DNA of 64,000 nucleotides from Petrachloros mirabilis ULC683 (GTDB lineage Bacteria > Cyanobacteriota > Cyanobacteriia > Thermosynechococcales > Thermosynechococcaceae): the NCBI RefSeq assembly GCF_009939295.1, contig NZ_WVIC01000003.1, forward strand, positions 112,781 to 176,780. The letters are read 5' to 3'. Both the position numbers and the translations under genes were made by a program. The notes beneath the pieces are model-generated. The model did not search any database, was not told the origin of the DNA, and saw only the letters and a list, made by a program, of their open reading frames with translations. This document shows, one piece after another, positions 17,526-27,617 of the stretch (positions are counted from its first letter, which is position 1; each line of letters starts with the position of its first letter).

Positions 17526-18728
17526 GTGTCCAAAAAAACTCTAGCAAATTTATCCTCTGCCGATTTAGCGGGTAAACGGGTCTTGGTTCGGGCCGACTTT
17601 AATGTGCCCTTGGATGACAGCGGCAACATCACCGACGACACCCGTATCCGGGCTGCCCTGCCCACGATTCAAGACCTGACCACTAAAGGGGCTAAGGTAA
17701 TTCTGACTAGCCACTTCGGACGACCCAAGGGTGTGGATGAGAAATTGCGGCTGACCCCTGTAGCGGCACGGCTCTCAGCACTGCTGGGTCAGACCGTGAT
17801 CAAGTGTGACGACTGCATTGGCGAAGAAGTCAGCACCAAAGTCGGAGCCATGGAAAATGGTCAAGTGGCGCTCTTAGAGAATGTGCGTTTCTACCCCGAA
17901 GAAGAAAAAAATGATCCCGAGTTTGCCCGCAAGCTTGCCTCTGTTGCTGATCTCTACGTCAACGATGCCTTTGGAACCGCCCACCGAGCCCATGCTTCCA
18001 CTGAGGGCGTCACCCACTATTTAAGCCCTTCTGTGGCTGGATACTTGATTGACAAAGAGCTGCAATACTTGCAGAGCGCCATTGAAAACCCGCAGCGTCC
18101 GTTAGCGGCCATTGTGGGTGGCTCGAAGGTCTCCAGCAAAATTGAGGTCATTGAAACCTTGCTGGACAAGGTGGACAAGCTGTTGATTGGCGGCGGCATG
18201 ATTTTTACTTTCTACAAAGCGCGGGGCTTGGGCGTCGGTAAGTCTTTGGTCGAAGAGGACAAATTGGAGTTGGCTCGGTCTTTAGAAGCCAAGGCCAAAG
18301 ATCGGGGGGTGGCGCTGCTGCTGCCTTCGGATGTGGTGGTAGCGGATAACTTTGCCCCTGACGCCAGTGCTCAAACCGTCAATATTGATGCCATTCCAGA
18401 GGGTTGGATGGGTCTAGATATTGGCCCTAAATCGGTGGAAGAATTTCAGGCCGCACTGGCGGACTGCAAAACTGTCATTTGGAATGGCCCCATGGGGGTT
18501 TTTGAGTTTGACAAGTTTGCGGTCGGCACCGAAGCCATTGCCCGCAGTTTGGCAACAATTACAGCTACTGGTGCTACGACGATTATTGGCGGCGGCGACT
18601 CTGTGGCCGCCGTCGAAAAGGTGGGCGTTGCCGATCAAATGAGCCATATTTCAACTGGGGGGGGTGCCAGCCTGGAACTCCTTGAAGGCAAGACGCTGCC
18701 AGGGATTTCTGCCCTGGATGATGCCTAG
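17526..18728 (+). CDS. pgk: Phosphoglycerate kinase
   Basis: 400 residues starting with GTG after an AGGAG site at 17511-17515. [12 protein letters not shown], the substrate loop [22 protein letters not shown] and the nucleotide-binding [13 protein letters not shown] are all intact. It interconverts 1,3-bisphosphoglycerate plus ADP with 3-phosphoglycerate plus ATP, serving both glycolysis and the Calvin cycle in a cyanobacterium. Confidence 0.97.
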   Translation: MSKKTLANLSSADLAGKRVLVRADFNVPLDDSGNITDDTRIRAALPTIQDLTTKGAKVILTSHFGRPKGVDEKLRLTPVAARLSALLGQTVIKCDDCIGEEVSTKVGAMENGQVALLENVRFYPEEEKNDPEFARKLASVADLYVNDAFGTAHRAHASTEGVTHYLSPSVAGYLIDKELQYLQSAIENPQRPLAAIVGGSKVSSKIEVIETLLDKVDKLLIGGGMIFTFYKARGLGVGKSLVEEDKLELARSLEAKAKDRGVALLLPSDVVVADNFAPDASAQTVNIDAIPEGWMGLDIGPKSVEEFQAALADCKTVIWNGPMGVFEFDKFAVGTEAIARSLATITATGATTIIGGGDSVAAVEKVGVADQMSHISTGGGASLELLEGKTLPGISALDDA

Positions 18729-18800
18729 GTCTTTTGTCCCTACGCCTACTGCTTAATTTGATCAGCATCGGCGGCACTCTGATTGACTGATAAAAGTTGT

Positions 18801-19040
18801 ACGCCCTCACCCCCAACTTCTCTCCCCTGAGGAGGGGGCTAGGGTGTACACACAGGAAGATGCTTAAAAAGCCTCTAACATCCTTACACTCGCCCCCCTG
18901 CCCCTCAATTTGGGGGGTTCTGATATTTCACAGTCCCCCAGAATGGGGGATGTAGGGGGCGAATGCAGGGTGGAATCGTTTTTCTCAGACTTGTGTGTAC
19001 ACCGAAGCTCCCCTGGGGAGGGAGCGTCGGTGTACACACT
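18801..19040. mobile_element. Composite palindromic miniature element
   Basis: Occupies the 329-bp gap between pgk and tyrA. Left arm gccctcacccccaacttctc and ctagggtgtacacacag, right arm cttgtgtgtacaccgaagct, and an inner hairpin pairing tcaatttggggggttctg-type and tcccccagaatgggggat arms flanked by cttacactcgcccccc / gggggcgaatgcagggt. It may also serve as a transcription terminator for both convergent genes. Confidence 0.75.
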
Positions 19041-19057
19041 AAGCGGCTTCTCTTGGC

Positions 19058-19915
19058 TCACCCATCTCTCGGCTTCTCCTTGAGGAAGCGAGGTCGCTCT
19101 GCTTGATTGTGCTGAAATTGGGTCTCTAGCTCAGACCATTGAGATGCCTCAAGTGCAGAAATGGTGCTGTGGAGTTGATCTCGGTAGCGATAGAGCGATC
19201 GCAGCACCTCTGCCTGATTAAACTGAGCCATCATGCGCCCAAGTTGGGGGTTGCCACCCCCCACGCGACTAGTGTCCCGAAATCCCGAGCTGGCTAGGGA
19301 CTGAGCCAATGCGCGTGTTTCAGGATCCGGCTCACTCAAGCAAGCCTGTATCAGCGTGGCGCTAATCATTGTAGGCAGGTGAGAAATCCAAGCTACCGCT
19401 CGATCATGCTGCTCTGGGGTGCATACATAGAGCTGACTGCCTAATTCGTAAACGAGCGATCGCACCTGCTCCAAACTCCTAGAGGAGGTAGCAGCGGTAG
19501 GGGTCAGCACATAGGGATTCCCCACAAACAACTGGCGCTGAGCCGCCTGAATGCCCGTAAACTCGGTTCCTGACATGGGATGTCCCCCCACAAAGTGGGG
19601 CCACAGAGGCTCTATCGCTTTGACCACAAAGGTTTTCACCGATCCCACATCTGTTAAAATCGTATCCTGGGACAGATGGGGGATCAGTGCCGCAACGGTC
19701 TGGGGCATGACACCCAGGGGCGTGCAAATAAAAATCACCGCTGCCTCCGCCAAGAGTGCCATGTCAGAACTGGCTTGGTGAACTGCCCCTCTCAAAACAG
19801 CCTGGGTACAGGTGTCGGGACTACGACTGATACCCAAAACAGTGTGGCCGCGATCGCATAAATCCAGCCCAAGAGATCCCCCAATCAGTCCTAGTCCAAC
19901 AATGCCAATCTCCAT
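19058..19915 (-). CDS. tyrA: Prephenate/arogenate dehydrogenase
   Basis: 285 residues. Rossmann motif GIVGLGLIGGSLGLDL at the N-terminus, then TDVGSVK and the catalytic-histidine region VGGHPMSGTEFTG, and SLASSGFRDTSRVGGGNP in the helical dimer domain. It catalyses the NAD(P)-dependent last steps of tyrosine synthesis; cyanobacterial enzymes commonly prefer arogenate and NADP. No chorismate mutase domain is fused. Confidence 0.93.
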   Translation of the reverse strand: MEIGIVGLGLIGGSLGLDLCDRGHTVLGISRSPDTCTQAVLRGAVHQASSDMALLAEAAVIFICTPLGVMPQTVAALIPHLSQDTILTDVGSVKTFVVKAIEPLWPHFVGGHPMSGTEFTGIQAAQRQLFVGNPYVLTPTAATSSRSLEQVRSLVYELGSQLYVCTPEQHDRAVAWISHLPTMISATLIQACLSEPDPETRALAQSLASSGFRDTSRVGGGNPQLGRMMAQFNQAEVLRSLYRYRDQLHSTISALEASQWSELETQFQHNQAERPRFLKEKPRDG

Positions 19916-20054
19916 AAGTATTACCTGTTAATGGATGTCGCACCCTGCATTCATGATCAGAAGGTGCTGCTCTGCTGGGAGCGAATGCAGCGTTGAATGG
20001 TTTTAACCCAAGCGAAATGTGCGCCATAGGTGCTACAAGGTGTCGCCGTATTCT

Positions 20055-20228
20055 TCAAGGAACGACAAAACAATCCTCGGTGGGGTCATATAGTACATCT
20101 TGGTCGGCTCCGGTGGACTCCCAGTCCAGGCCGTATGCGGTCAGAACGGTATGGATCACTGCGGCAGCGGGGGTGCGATCGCGCCTCTGCCAGGCTCGAA
20201 TCAGATAATCTTGATAGGCAACTTGCAT
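20055..20228 (-). pseudogene. Truncated copy of a GNAT acetyltransferase
   Basis: A 57-codon reading frame (ATG at 20228, TGA at 20055) whose first 46 residues closely match the intact GNAT gene at 32574: YQDYLIRAWQ-RDRTPAA then IHTVL, YGL-WE, TGADQDVL. After QDVL the similarity stops and a stop follows soon, so the acetyl-CoA binding part is missing. It explains most of the otherwise empty 413-bp gap between tyrA and the P-type ATPase; nothing else is recognisable there. Confidence 0.8.
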
Positions 20229-20328
20229 AAATCTCTGTAAATGGGACGCGGTTTTTCCTCAGGAACTCCCGCATGATTGAGGAAGAGCTCCTGCCGGGGG
20301 CGCACATCCCACTCACCCCTTTGTCATT

Positions 20329-23094
20329 ATGAGTGATTGGTATCAAACTGATGCGGCCACCGTTGTTCAGCAGTTAAAAACCAATGTAGAACTAGGTCTT
20401 AGCCACCAGGAAGCCAGTCATCGCCTAGAAGAGATCGGGCCAAATGAGCTGGTTGAAGTGCCCCTAAAGCACCCCTGGCAAATCCTCTGGGAGCAGCTCA
20501 GCGCTACCACTGTGGTGGTGCTGATCGGGGCAGCCCTGATTTCGGCCTTGCTCAAAGACTACAAAGATACCCTGGCAATTCTAGCCATTGTGATCTTGAA
20601 TGCGCTCCTGGGATTTACCCAAGACTATCGAGCCCTCCAAGCCTTTGCTGCCCTCAAACGGTTGGCGGTTCCCAAAGTAAAAGTGCGCCGAGACGGGCAC
20701 TGGCAGGAAATTTTAGCGCGGGAACTAGTGCCCGGCGATGTCATTTTGCTGGAAGCGGGCAATGTGGTACCCGCCGATGGCCGCCTCCTGGAGAGCAACA
20801 ACTTGCGGATACAAGAGTCGGCGTTTACAGGCGAGTCTGAAGCGGTCAACAAGGGCGTGGAAACCCTGGCGGGCACTAACCTGACCCTGGGCGATCGCAC
20901 CAATATGGTTTGCATGGGCACAGTGGTCATCTATGGTCGGGGTCAGGCCGTGATCACGGCAACAGGCATGAACACTGAGCTGGGCAAAATTGCCCAGGCC
21001 ATGCAATCCGTGGAACCCGAGCCGACGCCTCTCCAGCGGCGGCTGGATCAGCTGGGTCGGCGACTGGCTTTGGCAACACTGGGCTTGGTGATCTTGATTT
21101 TTTGCCTGGGGCTGCTGCGGGGCGAAAATTTGCACCTGTTGATTCTGACTTCGGTGAGCATTGCGGTGGCCGTGATTCCCGAAGGGCTACCTGCTGTGGT
21201 CACCATTGCCCTGGCTATTGGCTCCCGGCGGATGCTCAACCGTCATGCCCTGATTCGCAAACTGCCCGCCGTGGAAACCCTGGGATCGGTCACTGTGATC
21301 TGCTCCGACAAAACGGGCACCCTGACCGAGAATCAAATGACGGTCAACCTGCTCCAGGGCACCAATCGCTGCCTAGAGTTACCCCCTGCCAATGACGAGG
21401 CCATGGCTGCATCGGCACTCTGTCTCCCCAACCACAGCAATAGCAAACTAGATGCGGATCTGGCTCTGTTGTTGGTGGGGAGTGTGCTGTGCAATGACAC
21501 CCTCCTCTCAGACGCCAATGACGCTGAAAATCACCCCCTCGGCGACCCCACGGAAACCGCACTGGTGGTGGCGGCGCAGCAATTGGGGTTTCATAAACCC
21601 GACCTGGATCAAGCCTTCCCCCGCCTGGCGGAGTGGCCCTTTGATAGCGATCGCAAATCCATGACCACCCTGCACAAGGTGGGCAATCAGACCAACCTTC
21701 CAGCGGGACTGAAGTTTCCCCCCCAACCCTACCTGGCCTTTACCAAAGGTGCCTTTAGTCGGCTCATGCCCCAATGCACTCACGTCTGGGTTCAAGACCA
21801 TGCAGAGCCGCTGAACAAGCGGTACATTCAGGACTTAAACAGCGCGCACCAGCGTCTGGCCCAGACGGGCATCCGCATTCTGGGGGTCGCCTGCCGGGGG
21901 TTTGACCTCCTCCCCGTTCCCTTTGATCCCCAACAAACGCCCATCTCCGCAGCGGAAATGGAACAAGACCTGATTTTCATTGGCCTGGTGGGCATGATGG
22001 ATCCAGTGCGCTCCGAAGCCAAACAAGCCGTCAACACCTGTCAAAAAGCCGGGATCCGACCGATTATGATTACCGGCGATCATCCTCTCACGGCTCGTCA
22101 TATTGCTGCTGAGGTTGGTATTGATACTCAGGCCCAAACCCTGACGGGGGCAGATCTAAATCAGTACTCCATCACCGATTTAGAAAAGCAAATCAATTCC
22201 GTCTCTGTCTATGCCCGAGTTTCGCCTCAGCAAAAGCTCAAAATTGTCGAAGCTCTCCAAAATCGGGGGCATATCGTTGCCATGACCGGAGATGGGGTGA
22301 ACGACGCCCCTGCTCTGCGTAAAGCCGATATTGGTGTGGCCATGGGCATTGCCGGCACCGAGGTCGCCAAGGAAGCTGCTGATATGGTGCTGCTGGACGA
22401 CAACTTCGCCACCATTGTGGCCGCGGTTCAAGAAGGTCGGGTCATTTACGATAACATTCGCAAATTTATCAAATACAGCATGACTGGCAATGCCAGCGGG
22501 GTCTGGATTATGCTGCTGGCTCCTTTTGTAGCCATGCCTTTACCCCTGCTGCCGCTCCAAATTCTCTGGATTAACCTGCTGGCCGATGGCTTACTCGCCC
22601 TAGCCCTGAGCGTGGAGCCCGCCGAAAGCAACACGATGCTCCGCCCCCCTTATCCGCCCAAAGAAAATATTTTTGGGCGCGGCGTCGGCCTTGATATTGT
22701 CTGGGTGGGGCTGCTCACGGGGCTAGCAATTTTACTGTTGGGTTACCAGTCTTGGATTCAGGGGCAGCCCTACTGGCAAACTCAGGTGTTTGTTACCCTG
22801 GCGTTCTCTCGCATGAGCTTGGCCCTGGCCATGCGATCGCAGCAGGACTTGCTGTGGCAAGCGGGGCTATTCACCAACCCACCCATGCTGTGGGCTGTCA
22901 CCCTGACCTTCATATTGCAGGTTGCGGTGATGACCCTTCCCAAGCTCCAGATCTTTTTCAGCACCATGCCCTTGCCCCTTGATGCTTTAGGCTGGAGTCT
23001 GGCCGTTAGTACGGTAGGCTTTTGGGGGATTGAACTCAAAAAAGGGCTTCTGCATTTACGGCGCAAGAGCCAAACTCAAGCCGATGCGCCCTAG
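20329..23094 (+). CDS. P-type ATPase, type II (calcium-transporting-like)
   Basis: 921 residues. The actuator TGES is near 167-170, phosphorylated Asp is D327 in SDKTGTLT, the hinge is MTGDGVNDAPALR, and ten hydrophobic helices are visible. Of the SERCA calcium ligands, M4 E285 (PEGLP), M6 N749 and D753 (WINLLADG) and M5 N721 are kept, but the M5 site-I glutamate is G724. This pattern fits a one-site Ca2+/Mn2+ pump rather than a two-site pump. A plasma-membrane or thylakoid location is possible. HIP1 sites lie within the coding sequence. Confidence 0.9.
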   Translation: MSDWYQTDAATVVQQLKTNVELGLSHQEASHRLEEIGPNELVEVPLKHPWQILWEQLSATTVVVLIGAALISALLKDYKDTLAILAIVILNALLGFTQDYRALQAFAALKRLAVPKVKVRRDGHWQEILARELVPGDVILLEAGNVVPADGRLLESNNLRIQESAFTGESEAVNKGVETLAGTNLTLGDRTNMVCMGTVVIYGRGQAVITATGMNTELGKIAQAMQSVEPEPTPLQRRLDQLGRRLALATLGLVILIFCLGLLRGENLHLLILTSVSIAVAVIPEGLPAVVTIALAIGSRRMLNRHALIRKLPAVETLGSVTVICSDKTGTLTENQMTVNLLQGTNRCLELPPANDEAMAASALCLPNHSNSKLDADLALLLVGSVLCNDTLLSDANDAENHPLGDPTETALVVAAQQLGFHKPDLDQAFPRLAEWPFDSDRKSMTTLHKVGNQTNLPAGLKFPPQPYLAFTKGAFSRLMPQCTHVWVQDHAEPLNKRYIQDLNSAHQRLAQTGIRILGVACRGFDLLPVPFDPQQTPISAAEMEQDLIFIGLVGMMDPVRSEAKQAVNTCQKAGIRPIMITGDHPLTARHIAAEVGIDTQAQTLTGADLNQYSITDLEKQINSVSVYARVSPQQKLKIVEALQNRGHIVAMTGDGVNDAPALRKADIGVAMGIAGTEVAKEAADMVLLDDNFATIVAAVQEGRVIYDNIRKFIKYSMTGNASGVWIMLLAPFVAMPLPLLPLQILWINLLADGLLALALSVEPAESNTMLRPPYPPKENIFGRGVGLDIVWVGLLTGLAILLLGYQSWIQGQPYWQTQVFVTLAFSRMSLALAMRSQQDLLWQAGLFTNPPMLWAVTLTFILQVAVMTLPKLQIFFSTMPLPLDALGWSLAVSTVGFWGIELKKGLLHLRRKSQTQADAP

Positions 23095-23099
23095 GGGTG

Positions 23100-23909
23100 C
23101 TAAGACATTTTATTGGCAATAGTGTTCTCCAGAGCCTCCCATACTGCCCAAGGAGTCTTGCCCTGGGCATACATATCATCAAACATTTTCTTTTCTTTGA
23201 GGGTATCCATGCAGGCCCAGAATCCAGGATTTTTATAGGCAATTAATTGTTCTTGGTCAATCAATCGCTGAAAAGGCTCTACTACCAGCTCTTCGCCTTC
23301 TTTAAGATAATTAAAAATCTCTGTCTTCAGGGCAAAAAAACCACCATTGATCCATAGATTGGCATGACCCACAGGTTGAATACTTTCAACTTTGCCGTTG
23401 TTTTTTACTGAGGCGACATGAAAGGATTGGGAGGGTTGAACAGCTAAAAAACTAGCGATCTTATCATGGTCGCAAAAATACTTCAGATACAGGTCGAGAT
23501 TCAGATCAGACAAGCCGTCAGCATAGTTTGCTAGAAAAGCCTTTTCTCCAGACAAGTAGGGCTTCACTGCCAATAGTCTCTGTCCAATATTAGCATGGAG
23601 TCCGGTGTCAACAAAAGTGATTGTCCAGTCTTCAATATCGCTGCTATAAAGATGAATTTTTCGTCCTCCATTAGATAGAACAAAGTTATTAGAAAGGCAT
23701 TCATTATAGTTGAGAAAATATTTTTTAATCACATCTCCACGATAGCCTAGACACAAGATAAAATCTTTGTGCCCAAAGTGAGCATAATATCGCATTAAAT
23801 GCCAAATAATGGGTCGATAGCCAATATCAACCATGGGTTTAGGAATGGTCTCAGAATATTCCCGTAAGCGGGTTCCGAGACCGCCACAGAACAATACAAC
23901 TTTCATCAC
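23100..23909 (-). CDS. rfbF: Glucose-1-phosphate cytidylyltransferase-like nucleotidyltransferase
   Basis: 269 residues. LFCGGLGTRLREYSETIPKPMV is split across the activator and nucleotide-binding signature; VDTGLHANIGQRLLAVKPYL, FLANYADGLSDLN and WINGGFFAL are characteristic of RfbF (about 257 residues). It would make CDP-glucose from CTP and glucose-1-phosphate. It is the last gene of a leftward operon of sugar enzymes. A CDP-glucose 4,6-dehydratase is not evident in the window, so it must be elsewhere or the SDR at 28962 may do a related step. Confidence 0.88.
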   Translation of the reverse strand: MMKVVLFCGGLGTRLREYSETIPKPMVDIGYRPIIWHLMRYYAHFGHKDFILCLGYRGDVIKKYFLNYNECLSNNFVLSNGGRKIHLYSSDIEDWTITFVDTGLHANIGQRLLAVKPYLSGEKAFLANYADGLSDLNLDLYLKYFCDHDKIASFLAVQPSQSFHVASVKNNGKVESIQPVGHANLWINGGFFALKTEIFNYLKEGEELVVEPFQRLIDQEQLIAYKNPGFWACMDTLKEKKMFDDMYAQGKTPWAVWEALENTIANKMS

Positions 23910-23939
23910 TGGATTCCTATGTTTGGAAAATTTTAGAGG

Positions 23940-25274
23940 TTAATTAAATGTCCGAAAGACAGGCTTAACGGGTCGCCCCGTCAGGTACTTGTCAACCCCC
24001 TCTTCCAGTGCCCTTCGGTAAATCACCAGCGCTTCAGAAATGGCTTCAATGGTGTGATCAATATCCGCATCACTGTGAGAATAGCTGACCACTAAAGAGG
24101 GCATAATCACCCCCCGCTTGATGGTCTCTTGGAGAAATAAGGTGCGAAAGGGCTGCGATCGCACCTTATTTTGATTGCAGGTGAAATAAATCAAATTACA
24201 GGGTCGCCCCATTACCCCAAAATAACCGCTCAATCCCAGAGCCGCAACGGCCTGTTGAATGCCGTGTCGGAGGCGCTCTCCCTGCCGAGCCAGGTGTTCG
24301 ATCACCGGTTCTTGGGTATAAATCCGCATCACCTCCATGGCCGCCGCCAGGGCATGATGCTCTGCCCCAAAGGTCGTTGACAGCAGAAACACCCGCTCCT
24401 GGTCATGATCAAGCCCACCCCGCTCCATAATCTCGCGCTTACCCGCCAAGGCCGCGATGGCAAAGCCATTGCCCAGGGCTTTGCCAAAAGTAGACAAATC
24501 TGGCGTAATGCCATGCACCGCCTGAGCGCCCCCCCGGTGCCAGCGAAATCCGGTAATAATTTCATCCAGAATGAATATCGCTCCGTATTGGGCACAGAGT
24601 TGCTGAACGCCTTCTAGAAAACCGGGCTGGGGGGGTTCAGTGGTTTCAGCCTCCATCATTAACCCAGCAATTTCGCCCGGATATTGCTCAAAAAGCGCTT
24701 GGACGCTAGGGAGGTCATTGTACTGAAACTTAACGGTGAGCGCTTGAATAGCCTCAGGAATTCCCGCCGACATGGGCGTACTGCCAATAAACCAGTCATC
24801 CACTGAAAAAAAGGGATGACTGCCACAGATTGCCACCCGATTTCGCCCCGTGTAGGCACGCGCTAACTTGACCGCTGCGGTGGTGACATCAGAGCCATTC
24901 TTGGCAAACTTCACCATGTCAGCCCCTTTAATCAGGCTCAGAAAGGCTTCTGCACAGTCTATTTCCAAGGTAGAAGGACGGGTAAAATTGATGCCTTGCA
25001 GCATTTGGTGATGGGCTGCCTCAATGACAGATGCGTAGGCATGACCGAGGGTGACGGCTCGCAGCCCCATGCCGAATTCAATATATTCATTGCCATCGAC
25101 ATCCCAAACATGGCACCCCTTCCCTTTCACTAGAAAGCCCGGAGCCAATTCTGGATACTGGTCATCCCCTTTGGCATAGGTGTGGGCTCCCCCCGGAATT
25201 AAGCGATGACTCTTGGCTTTGAGGCGCTGGGATTGGTCAAACTGGGTAATGTAAGGTTGGATTTGCTGAGACAT
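23940..25274 (-). CDS. Class III PLP aminotransferase (glutamate-1-semialdehyde aminomutase-like)
   Basis: 444 residues. GGAHTYAKGDDQYP, AKNGSDVTTAAVKLARAYTG, ILDEIITGFRW and the PLP-lysine region STFGKALGNGFAIAAL identify the fold. It resembles HemL, but the setting inside a nucleotide-sugar operon argues for a role in modifying a sugar or an appended group rather than haem synthesis. The protein is of usual length. Separated by about 30 bases from the cytidylyltransferase gene downstream. Confidence 0.85.
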   Translation of the reverse strand: MSQQIQPYITQFDQSQRLKAKSHRLIPGGAHTYAKGDDQYPELAPGFLVKGKGCHVWDVDGNEYIEFGMGLRAVTLGHAYASVIEAAHHQMLQGINFTRPSTLEIDCAEAFLSLIKGADMVKFAKNGSDVTTAAVKLARAYTGRNRVAICGSHPFFSVDDWFIGSTPMSAGIPEAIQALTVKFQYNDLPSVQALFEQYPGEIAGLMMEAETTEPPQPGFLEGVQQLCAQYGAIFILDEIITGFRWHRGGAQAVHGITPDLSTFGKALGNGFAIAALAGKREIMERGGLDHDQERVFLLSTTFGAEHHALAAAMEVMRIYTQEPVIEHLARQGERLRHGIQQAVAALGLSGYFGVMGRPCNLIYFTCNQNKVRSQPFRTLFLQETIKRGVIMPSLVVSYSHSDADIDHTIEAISEALVIYRRALEEGVDKYLTGRPVKPVFRTFN

Positions 25275-25358
25275 AACGAGTTAGGTGCCTATCTGCCTAA
25301 ATTTTCAGGTTGCTCCAGAAGACTATGACCCCGACGGGCTCACAATTTTGTAAGTTTT

Positions 25359-26702
25359 CTATACCAATAAGTCGGTTTGGGCTAGCGCTTGAGCAGCTTG
25401 CTTGATTACCCCAAAGGGGAGGTGCGATCGCTCCGCAATATCCAGTAACGAATGCGTCCCATCCGATAGATTCAGCACCCACAACAAAGCCATACGGCTC
25501 TCGGGCGTGGTTTGCTTGCCCCCCATCCGGTCATAAAGCCCCCGCTTCCCCAGTTGAGGTTCACCATAGGGATGGGTATTTAGGTAAGTGTGGTTATGTT
25601 CTAGAACATCAACAACAGCCAGGTAAACTTCAAGAGACTCGGCCAAAGCCTCAGGACTCACGAAATCAAGATTGTCAGCCGACGTATGGTACTCCGGATA
25701 GGTGCCAAAGGGGCTGCGGGTGAGACTCCCCACCGGCAAATTAAAACCTGGGGAACAATATTGCCGCTCATCATAGCCGTAGGGTGAAAACCCTTGCAGT
25801 TGGTAGGGCACCCCCGAGTGGTGCAAAACATGACTGACCACGCGGTCAATTTCTGCCTCTCCTTGGCGGCTTTTCTTATAAGTTAACGGGCCAGAGTCTC
25901 CCACCCCAGCCACCACCAAACCATGTTTGATGTGGGGAACCTGTGCTTCATTCCGGCTGAGCCAAGTAATAGAGCCAATGGTTCCGGGAATGAACAAAAA
26001 CCGATAGGAGTATCTACGAGAACTAGCACTTAGGTACTTTGCCAACCAAGTCATTAACGCCAAACCAGAGAGATTATCATTACAGAGTGACGGATGACAA
26101 CAGTGACAGGAGAACAGCACTTCATCAGTCGTGGCTCCCGGCAGAACGCATTCCCCGTATGTCAAAGCCCCCTCGGTCAGGGAAGCATCAATATAAACCT
26201 CATATTCACAGTCCTCCAAACTTTCTAGGCGCTGATGCTGGAGGCAAAACCCCCAATTTTCCTGGTAGTAAGATGTTCGATAAGGAATCCAGTTTGGGTA
26301 TTCTGGAAGGGAGAAAAGGTGAGGCTTTAACTCAGCCAATGGCAGAGTTTTGTGAACTGGAATACTATAGTTCAACACATGTAGATTAGATTGTTGAAAG
26401 TCAATGATCTTCTCACCGTGGTGATTTTTGACATAGGCATCCTGAATATTCCACTCCTTAGGAACCACCCAGTCCAACACAGGAGTTCCCGTCGGCACTT
26501 CAACTTGTTGTAGGGGAAGGTGCTGCTGAATAAAATTAAGGGTCTGGCGTACCCCCTCACCCGTAATGCTGCGACAAATCGGGTAAAGCGCAGAAATAAT
26601 GTGATACATCCCCTCGCCAGCAGAGTCAAAATCGAAACCTGTTTTGTTGAAATCTATCATTTTGCCCAGGATATAGCGATCCCAAATGATTTTTAAACTC
26701 AT
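25359..26702 (-). CDS. COG4310-type protein with aminopeptidase-like fold (DUF2172/DUF4910)
   Basis: 447 residues. CRSITGEGVRQTLNFIQ and EVPTGTPVLDWVVPKEW open the protein; SCHCCHPSLCNDNLSGLAL and YDERQYCSPGFNLPVGSL carry His/Asp/Glu residues placed as in M28-like zinc peptidases, with an inserted DUF2172 segment and a winged-helix-like C-terminus (SLLDIAERSHLPFGVIKQAA). The family is often found in polysaccharide clusters but has no established reaction. It could remove or transfer an amide-linked group on a sugar; that is a guess. Confidence 0.8.
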   Translation of the reverse strand: MSLKIIWDRYILGKMIDFNKTGFDFDSAGEGMYHIISALYPICRSITGEGVRQTLNFIQQHLPLQQVEVPTGTPVLDWVVPKEWNIQDAYVKNHHGEKIIDFQQSNLHVLNYSIPVHKTLPLAELKPHLFSLPEYPNWIPYRTSYYQENWGFCLQHQRLESLEDCEYEVYIDASLTEGALTYGECVLPGATTDEVLFSCHCCHPSLCNDNLSGLALMTWLAKYLSASSRRYSYRFLFIPGTIGSITWLSRNEAQVPHIKHGLVVAGVGDSGPLTYKKSRQGEAEIDRVVSHVLHHSGVPYQLQGFSPYGYDERQYCSPGFNLPVGSLTRSPFGTYPEYHTSADNLDFVSPEALAESLEVYLAVVDVLEHNHTYLNTHPYGEPQLGKRGLYDRMGGKQTTPESRMALLWVLNLSDGTHSLLDIAERSHLPFGVIKQAAQALAQTDLLV

Positions 26703-26740
26703 AGACTTTGCACTACCCCCCTATAGTCCCCCTCTTACTA

Positions 26741-26910
26741 AGGCTACGGTGTATACACATCTCTGAGTCGAATCCACAATGCTGCATTCGCCCCCCTAAC
26801 CCCCCAATTCTGGGGGGAATCAGATCGTCAAAGTCCCCCAGAATTGGGGGATTTAGGGGGCTAGACAGGCTGGATAACAGAACCGAGGACTTGTGTGTAC
26901 ACGGTAGCTT
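26741..26910. mobile_element. Composite palindromic miniature element, best-preserved copy
   Basis: 170 bp between aggctacggtgtatacaca (26741-26759) and ttgtgtgtacacggtagctt (26891-26910), which are inverted repeats. Inside, gcattcgcccccctaacccc and ccaattctgggggg pair with gtcccccagaattgggggat and ttagggggc. It sits in the 342-bp gap between the COG4310 gene and rfbC, so it splits the operon into two halves; the rest of the gap has nothing recognisable. Confidence 0.82.
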
Positions 26911-27044
26911 ACCAATGGGGGACGGCGACAGCCGGGGGGTTATGCGGGGTGTTTTTGTTCATAGCTGATTTAGGATTGCTATAGTGTGGATTCAAACTAG
27001 TTAATCATTTGATTGACTGACAAAATTTGTAAGTTGGCATCACA

Positions 27045-27617
27045 TCAAACTTTAATCAGAGCCAACGGAGTCAATGGTTCAGGAGAGTAATCTGGGTAAG
27101 CATTATCACGCTCGGAGATGAGGCTGATGGGTTCTGGCCATTCAATATTGAGTTGCGGATCATTCCAGCGAAGGCCAAAAGCACATTCTGGCGCATAGAA
27201 TTCTGACATTTGATAAAACACTTCCGTATCATCTACCAAGGTTTGAAACCCGTGGGCAAATCCCTCAGGAACATAGAGAGCGCGGCGATTTTCAGCGCTC
27301 AGCTCAACGGCAATCCACTGTAGCAACGTTTCAGATTGGGGGCGAAGATCAACGATGACATCATAAATTGCCCCACAGGTGCAGCGCACCAGTTTGGCTT
27401 CTGTGTGGGGTGGGAGCTGGAGATGCATCCCCCGCAGAGTGCCCTTTTGGGGGTTAAATGAGATATTGCACTGCACGATGTGGGAATCTAAACCCTGATC
27501 CAGGAAAGCTTTCTGGCACCAGGTTCGAGCAAAGAAACCTCGCTCATCGGCATGTTTCTCTGGTTCAATAATGTAAGCCCCTGACAGCAGCGTGGGAACA
27601 AAATGCATTTCAGGCAT
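27045..27617 (-). CDS. rfbC: dTDP-4-dehydrorhamnose 3,5-epimerase-like
   Basis: 190 residues from ATG 27617, which overlaps the methyltransferase stop by 8 bases. ERGFFARTW, the catalytic-His region GTLRGMHLQ, GAIYDVIVDLR, PEGFAHGFQTL and the C-terminal YAPECAFGLRWNDP are RfbC/RmlC motifs. It epimerises C3 and/or C5 of a 4-keto-6-deoxy nucleotide sugar. Together with the C-methyltransferase it suggests a branched deoxysugar. Confidence 0.92.
   Translation of the reverse strand: MPEMHFVPTLLSGAYIIEPEKHADERGFFARTWCQKAFLDQGLDSHIVQCNISFNPQKGTLRGMHLQLPPHTEAKLVRCTCGAIYDVIVDLRPQSETLLQWIAVELSAENRRALYVPEGFAHGFQTLVDDTEVFYQMSEFYAPECAFGLRWNDPQLNIEWPEPISLISERDNAYPDYSPEPLTPLALIKV

Noticed and set aside
23940..25274. 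Assignment as the haem-pathway enzyme HemL
   Set aside because: Fold is shared, but the operon context of sugar genes and divergent sequence make a sugar-linked aminotransferase more likely.
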